Of a DNA stretch of 64,000 bases, positions 1 to 11,359 are shown one piece after another (position 1 is the first letter of the stretch; each line of letters begins with the position of its first letter). The notes under the pieces were generated by a model, which did not search any database, was not told where the DNA came from, and worked only from the letters and a program-made list of their open reading frames with translations. Position numbers and translations under genes: made by a program. The DNA comes from Piper betle (Eukaryota; Streptophyta; Magnoliopsida; Piperales; Piperaceae): contig JAURVB010012425.1 of NCBI GenBank assembly GCA_033002965.1, positions 1-64,000 on the forward strand, given 5' to 3'.

Positions 1-3000
1 TTGGTAGTTGAGAAGGACACCAAAAGCTTGATTTGTAAATTATAATGCAAGCTACTTTTGACGCCGAATCAAGTAATAAAAGTGATAAGAAAATATCATC
101 CCACGAGGAATTTAGTGGCAAAATTCTCAACCACCAAAGCTAATTTAATTGAGTACACTTAAATGAAAGCAAATTCAAATAGTAATTTAATTATGAATTA
201 AGACTAATCTAATCTAAAATGCAATATTTAAATTAGATATTAACTTTCAAGACGACAAACCTAGGATTTTCAATATCACCTACTGCTCTATATGATTAAA
301 GTTATAACTTCTACCCATGAATTGTGCACTTGGATTATTAACCCACGAGAATTAATTATTTATGACATCTCTTAGATTCGCCATAAACTTATCACTCGCA
401 CCCAACTCCTTATATCTCTATGATATTATGTATGCAAAATGATACTTTAAGTTCTACCCCTGCGATTACCAAGACATATGAGTATATCTATATCTCATAT
501 ATGAATCATCTAAATAGTATGAACAAAGGCATATTTTATTCATTGACAAATTTAATCTTTTTATCTCTAGACAAAGATCAAATCTCTACATCGATCAATA
601 GGTGATCAGGCTAATGATAGCATTAATGAACAGAATAAAATAGATAATCCAGCATCACAATCACATTAATAAAAATTAATAACTTTTATTAATCCATGCA
701 CTAAGTGTCATTGAAAATCCTAGAAAAGAATTTACTCTATAAAGTATTTGATTAAACACAAGAAATTTATATGTGATATGAAAGACATCATTTAATTACA
801 AAGAAAAGTAAATCAAAATAAAGAAAACTCTTTTGGAGAAATCATCTTCTTCTTCTGATCCAACTTCTTTGCTTCCTTCTCTCGTCTTTCATGTTGTCTC
901 TTAGCCGTCTAATGTTGTTCTCTCTTTCACACAGAAGACATCCCCTTATATAGAACTTCTTCCTGTTTATTCGCAACTCTAAAGATTATTAAGAATATCT
1001 TATGAAGATCATGTTTATCCTTAACGTCCAAAAATATCCATATCTTCTAAAGATCTTTACAGTATATCTTCATGAAGATCACACTTATCTCTGAGAAGAT
1101 TTTGCTTATCCTTAGAGTCAGTTGCTACCAACTCCCATTAGTTGGCTAAGGATCGTCTTCTAACTCGTATACCCTGTTAGAACAGCCTTAATTAGCACTT
1201 TTACAGCAAACTCACAATAATTTCTCGCATTATTAATAATATCTAATAAAATTTTAAACTAATAAAATTGAAATAAAAATCACTCGAAACATGACAAAAA
1301 TCAACATGAAATGCAAAGAACAATAACCCTTTTATAGAGTTATCAGATAGCTTGTTGAACAACGAACAAAAGTTTGAGCTAAGGCGTGTTCAGCTCGACT
1401 TGGCTCGAAACTCGAGCTTGATGTGTTCAAACTAGAAAAAATATTTGGTTCGACTCGACTCGTCAATACTATTGAGGTCACATTGAACTTATATAGTATT
1501 GGAAAGAAAATTTGTAATCCTATATAAGTCGAGCACAAGCCAAGTACAAACATTCGCTCGACTCGAGCTCGGCTCGAAAACATAGCGAGTCAAATACGAG
1601 TCAAGCCCAAACACCGTGAATTTTGGCCGGCTTGACCCATAATACATCAATGCTCGTCAGGCACTCAAACATGCTTGCCAAAAATCTAGTCAAATTAAAA
1701 ACATCCATGCTCAGCTCGTTTACACCCCTAATTTTCCGTAAGCATGTATTTTCCATGTACCATAGCTTCGTAAGTACAAATTAATCTAGACTCTTAAATT
1801 AGGACTTCGAATCAAGCCACCAAATTTCAAACGCATCATTTGTACTCTTCTGAAATTTCTTTTGTTTTATTCATATATTGTTATGATACATAAACTTGCA
1901 CATTTTCCCTCTAATCTCCTTGTAATCTTTGAAGCAATTAAACATACCCTAATCTAATAATCAAAACTAATTAATTTTAGAAAAAAATGGGTATGGAAGT
2001 ACTTCAATTTAATTCAGATTTTGGGTGTGGGAGTGAGAGAATGTAATAATTTTCTGATAATGGTAAGAGTGCACTCAATGTAAGTTTGGTGTAGTAACTA
2101 GGTAGAGTAATTTCACGAGTAATCTATCCGACGACAAATAAGGTTTTCCTCACATTATGTATTGAAATGTATATTAATTACATTTTTTTCGGATTGTTGT
2201 CTATATGCATTTTGGAGATTTAGACTAAATAAGGATATGATAAACAAAAAATACATAAAATTTAGATTTGGATTGGATACGGGTTCCAATATTTGGATTC
2301 GAATCGGATAGCCTATATCCGCTCTGTGTTGGAAAATCCCAAGATCATCATCATGTTAAATCATCAATAAAATAAATAATTTCAAAATCATTTCTAAACC
2401 CGTAAATAGAGATTTGTGAGATTTGTTACCCGAGTCTACTGGATATGAATCTTCAAAATCGCTATGTCCGGTTAATTTATTCTTTACTAGTAATAGAACG
2501 TCATAAAAAAGTTTGCATCTATTTTGGGGATCATGACCCTTTATATAGATCTTTTATAATTGTATAGCTTCCATTATTTATAATTTAGCCCATCATAATA
2601 AATTATAAATAAGGTTTAACCTTATATTTAATTAATTGATATTTTAATTAGCCCAATATTAATTATAGATTACATAAATAAACATATTAATAAGATGACC
2701 TTTAATGTATAATTAAATTAATATGTAAGACTAGATACGGAGAATAAATCTAATACTGTGAATCTATTTCCATGAAAAAAGTGACTAAGGTAAATCAAAG
2801 AACCTAGTGGCCATTGGGAAAAATATTATATATACATCTTGTGTGATAGATCATACCCAAGGAGAGTACAATTTAATACTCTTGAATTAAAGCTTTTGTT
2901 TCATCATCATCATATATATTATTGAAGTGTTCAGTTATAGACTCTCCTCTTGCATCACTTTGCACATCTTTAAATCCAAATTATCATTAATATTTTCAAC

Positions 3001-3560
3001 CATAAATATTTTTTTTATCAAAATATAGATGTTAAATCATTATATTTTAACTCATCAACAATCTATCTCTAAAATTGACATCTTGACTATCATCTACAAT
3101 TACTATGAGGGGTGTCAAAATAACACTCTCATAAAAAGTTGAATACAAAAAACAAAAAAGAATCATATCAATATTATAGTCTATCTCCTTATTCATTAGA
3201 CTCTATATATAAGATATTAATTCATTATAACCTATTTGATTATTAAACGAGGATTCTTCTCTAAAATGTACCTCTTGCCTAAATAATAAAATAAGAGCCC
3301 ATATCTAATAAATGTGACACATGAACATCTTTATAGTTAATTTTAAATATATATATCATAATCAAATCTCTAAAGAAAAGTCGTCTATGCCTGATTAATA
3401 GTTGCATAGTCTACAAAAAACCTGTAACACACACAATATTATGTTATAATAAATTGTGAATTTATTTAATCAAGGGGTCATTTCCCACTAAGTTCACAAT
3501 TCAAACTCTAACTAATTGTAGCAATAAAGAAAGATCTCAAATTTGAGTTGATTTTTGTAA
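1..3560. other. AT-rich repeat-like spacer, no gene seen
   Basis: No coding region could be supported here; the open frames are short, AT-rich and match no family I recognise. Around positions 944-954 the minus strand reads as a TATA box followed by a pyrimidine- and CT-rich stretch (841-930), which could be the promoter part of an old LTR, but no terminal repeat or target duplication was found. A CTCGA-rich transposon relic (about 1340-1730) is listed separately. Confidence 0.5.
1340..1730. mobile_element. CTCGA-rich hAT-like MITE relic
   Basis: The stretch has many inverted CGAGTCGAGC/GCTCGACTCG words and ends at 1721-1730 in TTTACACCCCTA, the terminal motif (reverse complement TAGGGGTGTAAA) common to plant hAT-type non-autonomous elements. 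The left terminus and the 8-bp target duplication could not be recognised, so the left boundary is approximate. Confidence 0.35.
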
Positions 3561-3756
3561 TGAATTAATCAATGTAAATTCATATTAAACAAAGGACAAG
3601 AGTTGGTGGTGGGAAGGGCATCCGACAATTTAAAATTTTTGTATTTGTAATCATATAGATTCCAATTAATTCAATTAGTATCCATTTGTTAAATGGACGA
3701 AGATGAAAAGGAAGAAAATTAATCATATTGTGAATTAAAGTTAGATTATACCAAAC

Positions 3757-4024
3757 CTTATAAGTTTTTATATCATCTACGATCCTGCAAAGAAGACAAG
3801 CGTCTTGCATATATTTTGGCTGAGATTGAATCCATTCCAAGAGTTTCTTGATAGTAATCTCTCCTGCTCCTATGAAGCATGCAGTGGCTACCATAGGGTA
3901 ACCACATGAAATCTCACCAGAATGCAAGTATTCTTCCACTTTAGGAGTTCTTCCTCTATTATACCACTTTTCTTCCTTAAAATATGCTCTGCATATTGTG
4001 AGATCCTTCAATTTAGTCTTGCAT
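3757..4024 (-). pseudogene. Terpene synthase single-exon fragment (TPS-a-like)
   Basis: The minus strand encodes a piece of the C-terminal class I terpene cyclase domain. Visible are AYFKEEKW, VEEYLHSGEISCGYPM, a GAGEI stretch and CRIVDDIKTYK, which begins the second metal-binding NSE/DTE motif. The exon has a plausible acceptor (attag, ending at 4025) and donor (AAG/gtttgg, after 3757), at about the size of the penultimate exon of plant sesquiterpene synthases. No neighbouring exon was found on either side: neither the upstream DDxxD exon nor the final exon carrying the glutamate that completes NSE/DTE. The frame runs open beyond both splice sites, but those extensions do not look like terpene synthase. 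I read it as an orphan exon left by partial duplication or deletion. It cannot be a working enzyme. Confidence 0.75.
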
Positions 4025-4490
4025 CTAATACTTATTAGGCTAAAATCATGTTTATAAGTAGGAATGAACTGTAAATTTTTAATTTGGTTAACCATTATTA
4101 AAGAAATGACTTAGGATCATTATGTTGCACTTTTGGATAGGTCGTGGCAAATGATATCTAAGCCTCCTGGTTCCGTGTTAAATGGAGGGCTAGACTATGG
4201 ACATTAGCTAAACTGCCGGTCACATGCCAAAGAAGGTTATGGGCTGGGGCTAGCAACAGGCCAAGTAGAAATTTTGGGGACGAAATTTCGTAAAGTGGGT
4301 GGATCGTGAGATACCTTAACTTAGTCCAAACATCAATTATAAACTAATTAATTTCATTTTTTTTGTCAAACATCAATTATAAACCTCAATTATAGTCTCT
4401 TAGTGGGAATCAAGAAACCCCCACTTTTGAAATCATAAAAACCAGACTTTTAATCTAACAATTTCAGTCACGACCAAATCGAGTTGCATG

Positions 4491-5010
4491 ACCAGCCCTT
4501 TTTGTTGCATACGCATGTATGGTATGTATGTGTGAACCACGACCTTAGTCTCTCTCAGTGTTTGGCGCTGCTCTTCTGGACACTTCGTTGTTCACTTTTA
4601 TTTGAGTATGAGTATGGTTAGGTCTAAAACTGAGTTTTTCACGAGTCTAGAGTGTTTATCACGTATTTTAACCCTTTTTAGATGATCCTAGTCCCAGTGG
4701 GACCTGCAACATAGTTTTCGAGGTCATCTAGGCTGTGCTAGCCACCTTAGCATGAAAACCTTCAGTGTGCGTAACCTGCAATGTCCTTGCGCCGACAAAT
4801 TTAGGGTTAGGGTTTTGGGTAAGGGACGGTTTTAGTTGCAACCGGGATCGAGTTGCATGTCTGGCCATTTTTGCCACATACGCATGTATGGTATGTATTT
4901 GTGAACCACGACCTTAGTCTCTCTCGGTGTTTGGCGTTGCCCTTCTAGACACTTCGTTGTTCAGTTTTATCTGAGTATGAGTATAGTTAGGTCTAACACT
5001 AAGTGTTTCA
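4491..5010. repeat. Spaced direct repeat, about 155 bp units
   Basis: 4491-4641 and 4850-5010 are diverged direct copies about 359 bp apart. Both contain gagttgcatg, acgcatgtatggtatgtat, gtgaaccacgaccttagtct and cacttcgttgttca. No coding potential is apparent. Confidence 0.8.
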
Positions 5011-5439
5011 TAACAATTTGTCATGTCAACCTTTTTTATCATTTTATTTAATACTCACAATTCATTTGTTTTCTATAACTCACATGAAAGGAAAATATAA
5101 CATGCAAAAAATGAAAGGAAAATATAACATGCAAAAGAGAAATATAATGCATATATAACCAATATATAAACGGAATGACAGGCCAAGATAAAAACTTGCT
5201 CCTTTCTAACTTTTGCCAACATAGCCACAATGATGCTAATGTAGCGAGCCATATTTTCCATTCGACGCTTCTCTCTGTTGGGCCGTCGATACATTTACCG
5301 TTTTGTTGGCATGGTCAAATACATGAGTGCTAACATGTGTTTGATCTCATTAGTTAGCTCAGCAATGATCTTGAGTTGCACCATCTAAAGTTCTTGCTGC
5401 ATCGCCTCGTGCATGGCCACTAGGATGCAAGCCTAGTCA

Positions 5440-6290
5440 ACTCGAGAGCTGTAAATCCTACAATAAGAACCTATTATGGATCTTAGGAACATCTTAAATG
5501 ACTAGGCTAATTTAAGAGACTTATAATCCATCTCATGTGGTATTCACCACCCAATCTCAATCCCAATGTAGGGCTATGCCATATAAACTCATGTATTAAA
5601 CCACGGGCTTATAATATTTCACCATGCTACGTCTCACTGTCCTCAGTGCCCATTCTAGGTGGCTCCTACAATAGGCAGCTTTCACTCCTGTTTTGTAAGC
5701 TTTTCCCGAGCCTTGAGTATCCTGATATAATAAGTAAAGACATAGGCTAATTCTAATTCCATACATTATGGGCTTAGGTACATCTCAAAATGACCAATTA
5801 TTTTAAAAAACTTACAACTCATCTTATAGAGAACTCACCACCCAATTTTAATCTCTTTGTGAGATTAAGATTGAGAATACTATAAACTCAAGTCCCATAC
5901 GATATATTTGTAACAAATCACATAATTTAATCTTACATCCAATACCTATTAAGATAAAATCTAATTTATTAGTGAGAATGGTCTATAAATTTTTAACTTT
6001 AGTTAACCATGTTAAATAGATAACTTAGGCCTATCATGTTAAACTTTGAATTAGGTCACTGGAGATGCCAAGGGCCAACCTAGTTCTAGATAGTAGCTTA
6101 GATTAGATGTGGGCTAGCGACGAGCTACAAGCGAAGGGTACGAATTTCATAGACACGATTTCTTAATGTGAGATCCCTCAATTTAGCCTTATGTCTAATA
6201 CTTATCTAATTTATTAGTGGAAATAGTTTGTAAATCTTTAACTTAGATTAGTTATTTTGAAAAGATGACTTAGGCTCATTATTACTTATT
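5440..6290. repeat. Degenerate dispersed repeats (CACCCAATCTCAAT and TTAACTTAGTTAACC families)
   Basis: This stretch mixes two recurring families. The first (caccacccaatct, gtggctcctac, cagctttcactc) recurs at about 11.87-12.02 kb. The second (taaatctttaacttagttaacca, then aaatgacttaggctcat and ttgcacttt) recurs near 4.06-4.30, 5.99-6.26, 27.03-27.15, 46.08-46.24 and 51.76-51.85 kb. The copies are partial and diverged, and no termini could be set. No gene is present. Confidence 0.55.
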
Positions 6291-6392
6291 AATACCTATT
6301 TAACTGAGATAATTACTTATTTATAATATAAAATACAATTCGTTTTGCTATTTATGTATATTATTATCATATTCTAAAAATATATACTTAGG

Positions 6393-6878
6393 GGTGCTCA
6401 TCGGGTGAGTCGAGGGTTCGTTTTGTTAAGCTCAAATTTAGCTTGTTTGATTTCAAGTTCGAATCAAGCTAAAAATTATTTAAGTCGATTCGAATTCGAA
6501 CTAGTTAGATTTGTACTTATTGATGTTGTTTTTCTTACAATTCATACAAAAATTTAATTTATAATTAAAATATCTTAATTTTGACTTAATTATGTATAAA
6601 AGATAATTTAATCATGCATAAATTTATTTAAATTTGACATTATATAATGATATTTTATAATTTAGTTACATATATATATATAAAGAAATTTAAAATAAAT
6701 ATAAATAAAAATCTTATTTATTATATAAAATATTGAGCTTCGAACCAAGCTAAATTGTGCATGTGTAGGTCCAACTCATTTGATATTGAGTTAAGTTGTG
6801 AGTCGAACTTTTTCAAGTTTCTTTTTATAAGAAAATGAAAAATTAAAAAATCGTCTGATTCAAAACCCCAACTATGAC
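6393..6878. mobile_element. hAT-like MITE relic with TAGGGGTG ends
   Basis: The left end reads taggggtgctcatcggg and the right end ...tatgacacccct, giving short inverted ends (AGGGGTG/CACCCCT), with a CGAGTTCGAA-rich interior typical of this kind of plant MITE. A clean 8-bp target duplication is not visible, so the element is old or the boundaries are off by a few bases. Confidence 0.45.
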
Positions 6879-7063
6879 ACCCCTTCTTCTCTACTTCACA
6901 CCGTGGGAAAACGTTCTTATATAGAGAAACGCGGTTTTAATATGGAGCTAGTTTAATAGAACCTTTTATTATAGTTGAATAAATATAGTTTAATCGAACC
7001 TTATATTATAGTTGAATAAATAGCCGTAGTTTTTATTGGAATGGGTCGTGGAGGAAATAAATC

Positions 7064-7977
7064 TGGGTTGCAGGAATCGGCCGATTCCGTGCGGAATCGG
7101 CCGATTTAAATCAGATCGGCGCGATGCCGATCCGATTTCGGGGCCGAATCGGTTGGCCCCAAATCGGTCGCTGAATCGGCCGATTCCGACCGATTTAACT
7201 CGGAATCGGAATCGGCCGATTTAAATCGGAATCGGTTTTTTACGAAATTACTAAAATACCCTAGGTCTGATTTTAATTAAATTAATTAAGCATGGGTAAA
7301 ATGGTAATTTGGCTTTTAAAAACCTCCCCGCTTCCGCCGTCTCGCTCGCTCCGCCGCCCTCCGCTCCGCTTCCGCCCTCAGCTCCGCCACGGCCGTCCGA
7401 CCACGCCACGGCCGTCTGACCACGCCACGGCCGTCCGACCATGCCGCCGCCCCGTTTCCGCCTCCGTCGTGCGTCCCCGACTCCGGGGTCGCCGCCCTCC
7501 GCTCCGCTTTCGCCCTCAGCTCCGCTTTCGCCCTCAGCTCCGCCACGGCCGTCCGACCACGCCACGGCCGTCCGACCACGTCGCCGCCCCGTTTCCGCCT
7601 CCGCCGTGCGTCCCCGACTCCGGGCTCGCCGCTGGCGGGGGTAAAGAGGGAGGGTGGCATTCTCGTAATTAAAAGTTGACTCGAGTCTAACTCGAGTCAA
7701 AAATAATAATTAATTTTAAATAATTTAAAAAAATCTTAAAAAATATTTAAAAATATCATAAACTATAATACAAAGAATAATATCAAAATAACATCAATAC
7801 CTAATTTTAATATATTTATATTATGAATTATCAAATTATTATATATGACCGATTAATTAATTTGGACCGATTCAACTGAACCGATTTCTGACCGATTCAG
7901 ACCGATTCCGATTCCGATTCCGATTCGCTGGAAAACCGATTCCGATTCCGATTCCGATTCCGATTCATTGCAACCAT
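7064..7977. mobile_element. AATCGG-rich non-autonomous DNA transposon, copy 1
   Basis: The element has short inverted ends (tgggttgca at the left; tgcaaccat at the right) and is bordered by a perfect 10-bp direct repeat GAAATAAATC (7054-7063 and 7978-7987). Subterminal regions are packed with AATCGG/CCGATT words: dispersed on the left, a tandem CCGATT array on the right. The middle (about 7320-7660) is very GC-rich, with internal repeats of the ccacggccgtccgacca type. A second copy lies at 48853-49723. The 9-11 bp target size fits the Mutator superfamily better than hAT, but no transposase is present and the superfamily is not certain. Open frames in the GC-rich core have no family resemblance and are compositional. 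Confidence 0.8.
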
Positions 7978-8234
7978 GAAATAAATCGTCTGAAATCAGA
8001 CCATGTCCGGAAACAAGACCAGATCGGCAAACAAATTTCGTTGCTAAATAAACGGACAGATCCGGCCGTCCCCCTTGGTCCAACCATTGCCGCCGGCCCT
8101 GGAAGGAGCAGCTCGTTCCGGCGTCTGTGGGTGTGGTTGGCGGCGAAAGATTCGATCTTTTTGGTTGGTTTCTTCGTTCAATCGACATAATAAGACTCTG
8201 ATAGAGATTTTGGCGGCGGTGAGGAGCGGGGGAA

Positions 8235-11200
8235 ATGGATGCGCAGACGAGGAAGGCGATGTACCGGGAGAAGTTGAGGGAGAAGGAGAAGAAGCGGATC
8301 GACTCCCCTCTTCTCACGTAAATATGATATAATCCTCTCCTTCTTCTTCTATTCGTTTTTTTCTTTTCTCTTCTCTTTTTGTAGATATAAATATAATTAT
8401 TTTGTTTTTTCAATAATACATTCCATTGATTTATCTTTTTTTAATGTGCAATTGTTCATAGTGGACTGGCATTTGACATTGCTAATTTTATTAGGAGATG
8501 AGATAGAGGCAAGCATACATGCTAATTGAAGATGCTACTTGTGTTTTTTTTTTTTTTGTGATTGTATATGATTGTATTGTCTTTTATTTAGAATGAACAG
8601 TTGTTCATAGTATAGAGGTATGGCCCTTTTCTAATAAACTGTCTTTGCTATTAGCTATAATGAATACAATCAACCAGTCTGCCGTGTGTGCAACCTTCCT
8701 TTGAAGTCAGATTCTTTATGGCCAGCACACCAGGTTTCACAAAAACATCAAGAGGTAATTACAGTTTTGCTTCACATTTGCTTTATTTTTTTCTTTTAAA
8801 AATAATGGGCAAAGTTTCATGCACGAGCAAAGTTTTGCTTCTGACATATTACTGGGTCGAGACCCGGTTAATGGTCTAGCTTCTTAGGTTGAAGTAGCTT
8901 GTTCATGATCTAGTTACCCTGTTTTCAAGAAGGTAACTGCAATATCAGTTTTGCTTCTGACATATTACTGGGTCGGATATAAACTAGATGATACTCGAAC
9001 CTGTTCCATGGGATGAATTTTCATTGGTTTTGTGGCAAGTTGGGTGTATGAGACAGACTTTTATCCCTTTGCAGGCTGTTAGGAACTTAAAAGCTGCTGC
9101 AAGTAATGGCGTGAAATTCGAACAAGATACAAATGTCATCCAAAAAGCTCGAACAGCGTCGGCATTGCCTGCAGATTTTTTTGACCAGCAGGATTCAAAA
9201 AAATCAAGAACAGGTAACTTGTTGACCTATTGTTTCTGTTTATTGTGTGTATGCAATATGGTGTTCCTGATAGCATTCAGAATGGAATATGATTGGAATT
9301 TTGCAATTGAAATACTTTGAGTTTTGTTTTTTATTGTATGTATCATGTACCTTTGAGTTACTCTTTTTTCTTTTTCTTTTCTTCTTTTTTTCTGGCACTT
9401 ATGATTGTTAGCTGGTGGGGTTGTGCTTTTTCTCAGTTGTCATCCTCTCCTCTTCATTTTTCTCATCTACATCCTTAGGTAAACCAATACTATGACATGC
9501 GATCAGTCTGTTCTTGCCTTCTGTTTTTTATTTTTGTTGCTATACTATAATATCCCTTTTTGGTGATAGATGATGAACCGGGAAAGATGCTTGGATTTGG
9601 GAGATAGATATTTGTATCTACGATGACTATCTAAGCTAGATTTGCTCCATAAAGATCTTTTTTTGGAATCTTTTACTAAATTTACTGACATTGAGTTATT
9701 TGTTTAACTTTGTTTTTCATTCTCTTATTTCAAGATTTGGGTGTGGGAGTCAAGAGTGGTGCCACTTCAAGAATTGAGTCAGTGGATTCCCGTGCTGTTC
9801 ATGCATCTCGGATGATTGACACAACTAATGTTGGACATGGGTCTCTTAATTATGCTGAATCCAAGAACAAAATAAACGAAAACAAGGGAGTAAGCCAACT
9901 TGGCCAAAGTTTTCACCTGTCAGAAAATGTGAAAGCTGCAGAAACCAGTCAGACTCGAGGAGTTCTACCTGAGGGTTTCTTTGATAATAAGGATGCTGAC
10001 CTTCGTGCCCGTGGCATTGAGCCTGTTAAGCCTGATATGAAGTAAGTTTGAAAACAAAGTGTGGTGATGTGTGGATCAAACTTTTTTTTTACCAGTTCTC
10101 TAAACTGGCATAACCATCCTTTGATTTGTAAGCCATGTGATGTTTAATAGTAGCTTGGGATAGATTATCCAAATTTTCATTTGTTTGTGTTCAAAATTTC
10201 TTGTTCTTACTAGTCCTGTGGTGCCCTTACTTGTCCTGTGGTGCCCTTCGACTTTAGCTTATATGTGATCTAAACTCTCGGCTGATCCCAAGTTCCGAAC
10301 ATTAGTGGTGAATACTAGTATAAGCTTCTTGCATGGCGTAGGTCAACCTCATGCATATATGTTGATTTCTTTTTATTTCCTACACGGCCGTGAAAGTTGT
10401 TTTTTTTAGTATTTTTTTTACTATATGAGGGGAGCCTTTGAGTAACTAGTAAGAGTTGCTGTGTGTAACTAAGAGGTTAGGAGTTTGAGTTTTGGTACCA
10501 GTCTCTTGCAAAAATGCAGGGAAAGTCTGCTACAATAGACTTTTCGTGGTTTAGCACCTCCTGGACCTGCATATGCAGGAACCATTGTCCACCAGGCTGT
10601 CCTTTCTTATATTTTTCTACAATGAAGCAATGAGTTGCCTGTTAGCTTCCTTCAGCAGCTGTCATATTTTAGTTCTTGCAATTACATTAGCATATATACA
10701 TTTTTTATCAAGTAAAATTTCATTTCAAGAACCCCCAATGGGGCAAAGAAATACAAAGGGGAAAAGGATATACACATTAGCAAATATACTTCCTAAAGTT
10801 TTTATGAAGTGCCTGTTTATGAGCACTGTTAGTTCCTATTGATTGTGATATATGTAAATTCATAAATATCTCCAGGGACGAGCTGAAAGAATTTGAAAAG
10901 GCAATTCAAGAAGACTTGCAAGGTGTAGATGACCGATTGGAAGAAGAAGCGGTAATGTTTACATTTGCTGCCATGCCAATAAGAGTATTTTGGATTGTCA
11001 TTTCTTCGTATGACAGTTGTTTTTGCTAATTGTTGATGATGAAATATAATAGATCGACGCCGCTGAGCTTGGAGAAGAAGCTGAGTCATATGTGAAGCAG
11101 TGAGTTTAAGCAATTACTTGAGTTCCTTCTATCGGTGTTCTTAAATCAGTTTGTGCTGCGTTGACTGAAAGCTTCTATCATCTAGGGCTGGCTGGGAGAG

Positions 11201-11336
11201 AGTTGAGTTTCTGAAGAAGAAGGTGTTGGAACAGAAAACGGCAAAGCTAGCTAATGAAAAAGGAAAGCCCCTAAGTTTCGAGGAGAAGAATCAAGCGGGG
11301 AATCTTCGAGCGATGAAGGGAGTGATCATGAGATAG
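8235..11336 (+). CDS. ZNF830/CCDC16-like C2H2 zinc-finger protein, 3' end frameshifted
   Basis: Seven exons: 8235-8317, 8655-8754, 9075-9213, 9735-10041, 10876-10951, 11053-11099 and 11186-11336; all junctions are GT-AG and in phase. It encodes 300 aa as read. It starts MDAQTRKAMYREKLREKEKK, followed by one zinc finger C37-x2-C40-x12-H53-x5-H59. LPADFFD and LPEGFFDNKDADLRARG are acidic/hydrophobic motifs typical of the family, and the C-terminal half is a coiled coil (DELKEFEKAIQEDL). ZNF830 homologues are nuclear proteins linked to splicing complexes and genome stability. The last frame ends at TAG 11334, but one frame over the sequence reads SSSDEGSDHEIDWRAQHL then TGA (11357), the family's conserved tail. 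A base seems to be missing near the G run 11297-11300. The start is the first ATG and matches the family N-terminus. Confidence 0.88.
10429..10610 (+). mobile_element. Au-like SINE in intron 4 of the ZNF830-like gene
   Basis: Recognised by word order: ggggagcctttgagtaact, then gagttgctgtgtgtaac, a box-B-like gaggttaggagtttgag, ctcttgcaaaaatgcaggg, ctgctacaatagac, and finally ccaggctgtccttt. This is the arrangement of the tRNA-derived Au SINE family in plants. It is diverged and lies in the same orientation as the host gene. Target duplications were not resolved. Confidence 0.6.
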
Positions 11337-11359
11337 ATTGGCGAGCCCAGCATTTGTGA

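Noticed and set aside
7251..7700. Long open frames on both strands in the GC-rich core of the AATCGG element
   Set aside because: Low-complexity Arg/Gly/Ala or Pro/Arg translations on overlapping frames, made of short DNA repeats; no domain and no splice context.
8075..8332. Overlapping open frame in the leader and first exon of the ZNF830-like gene
   Set aside because: Out of frame with the clear family N-terminus MDAQTRKAMYREK starting at 8235.
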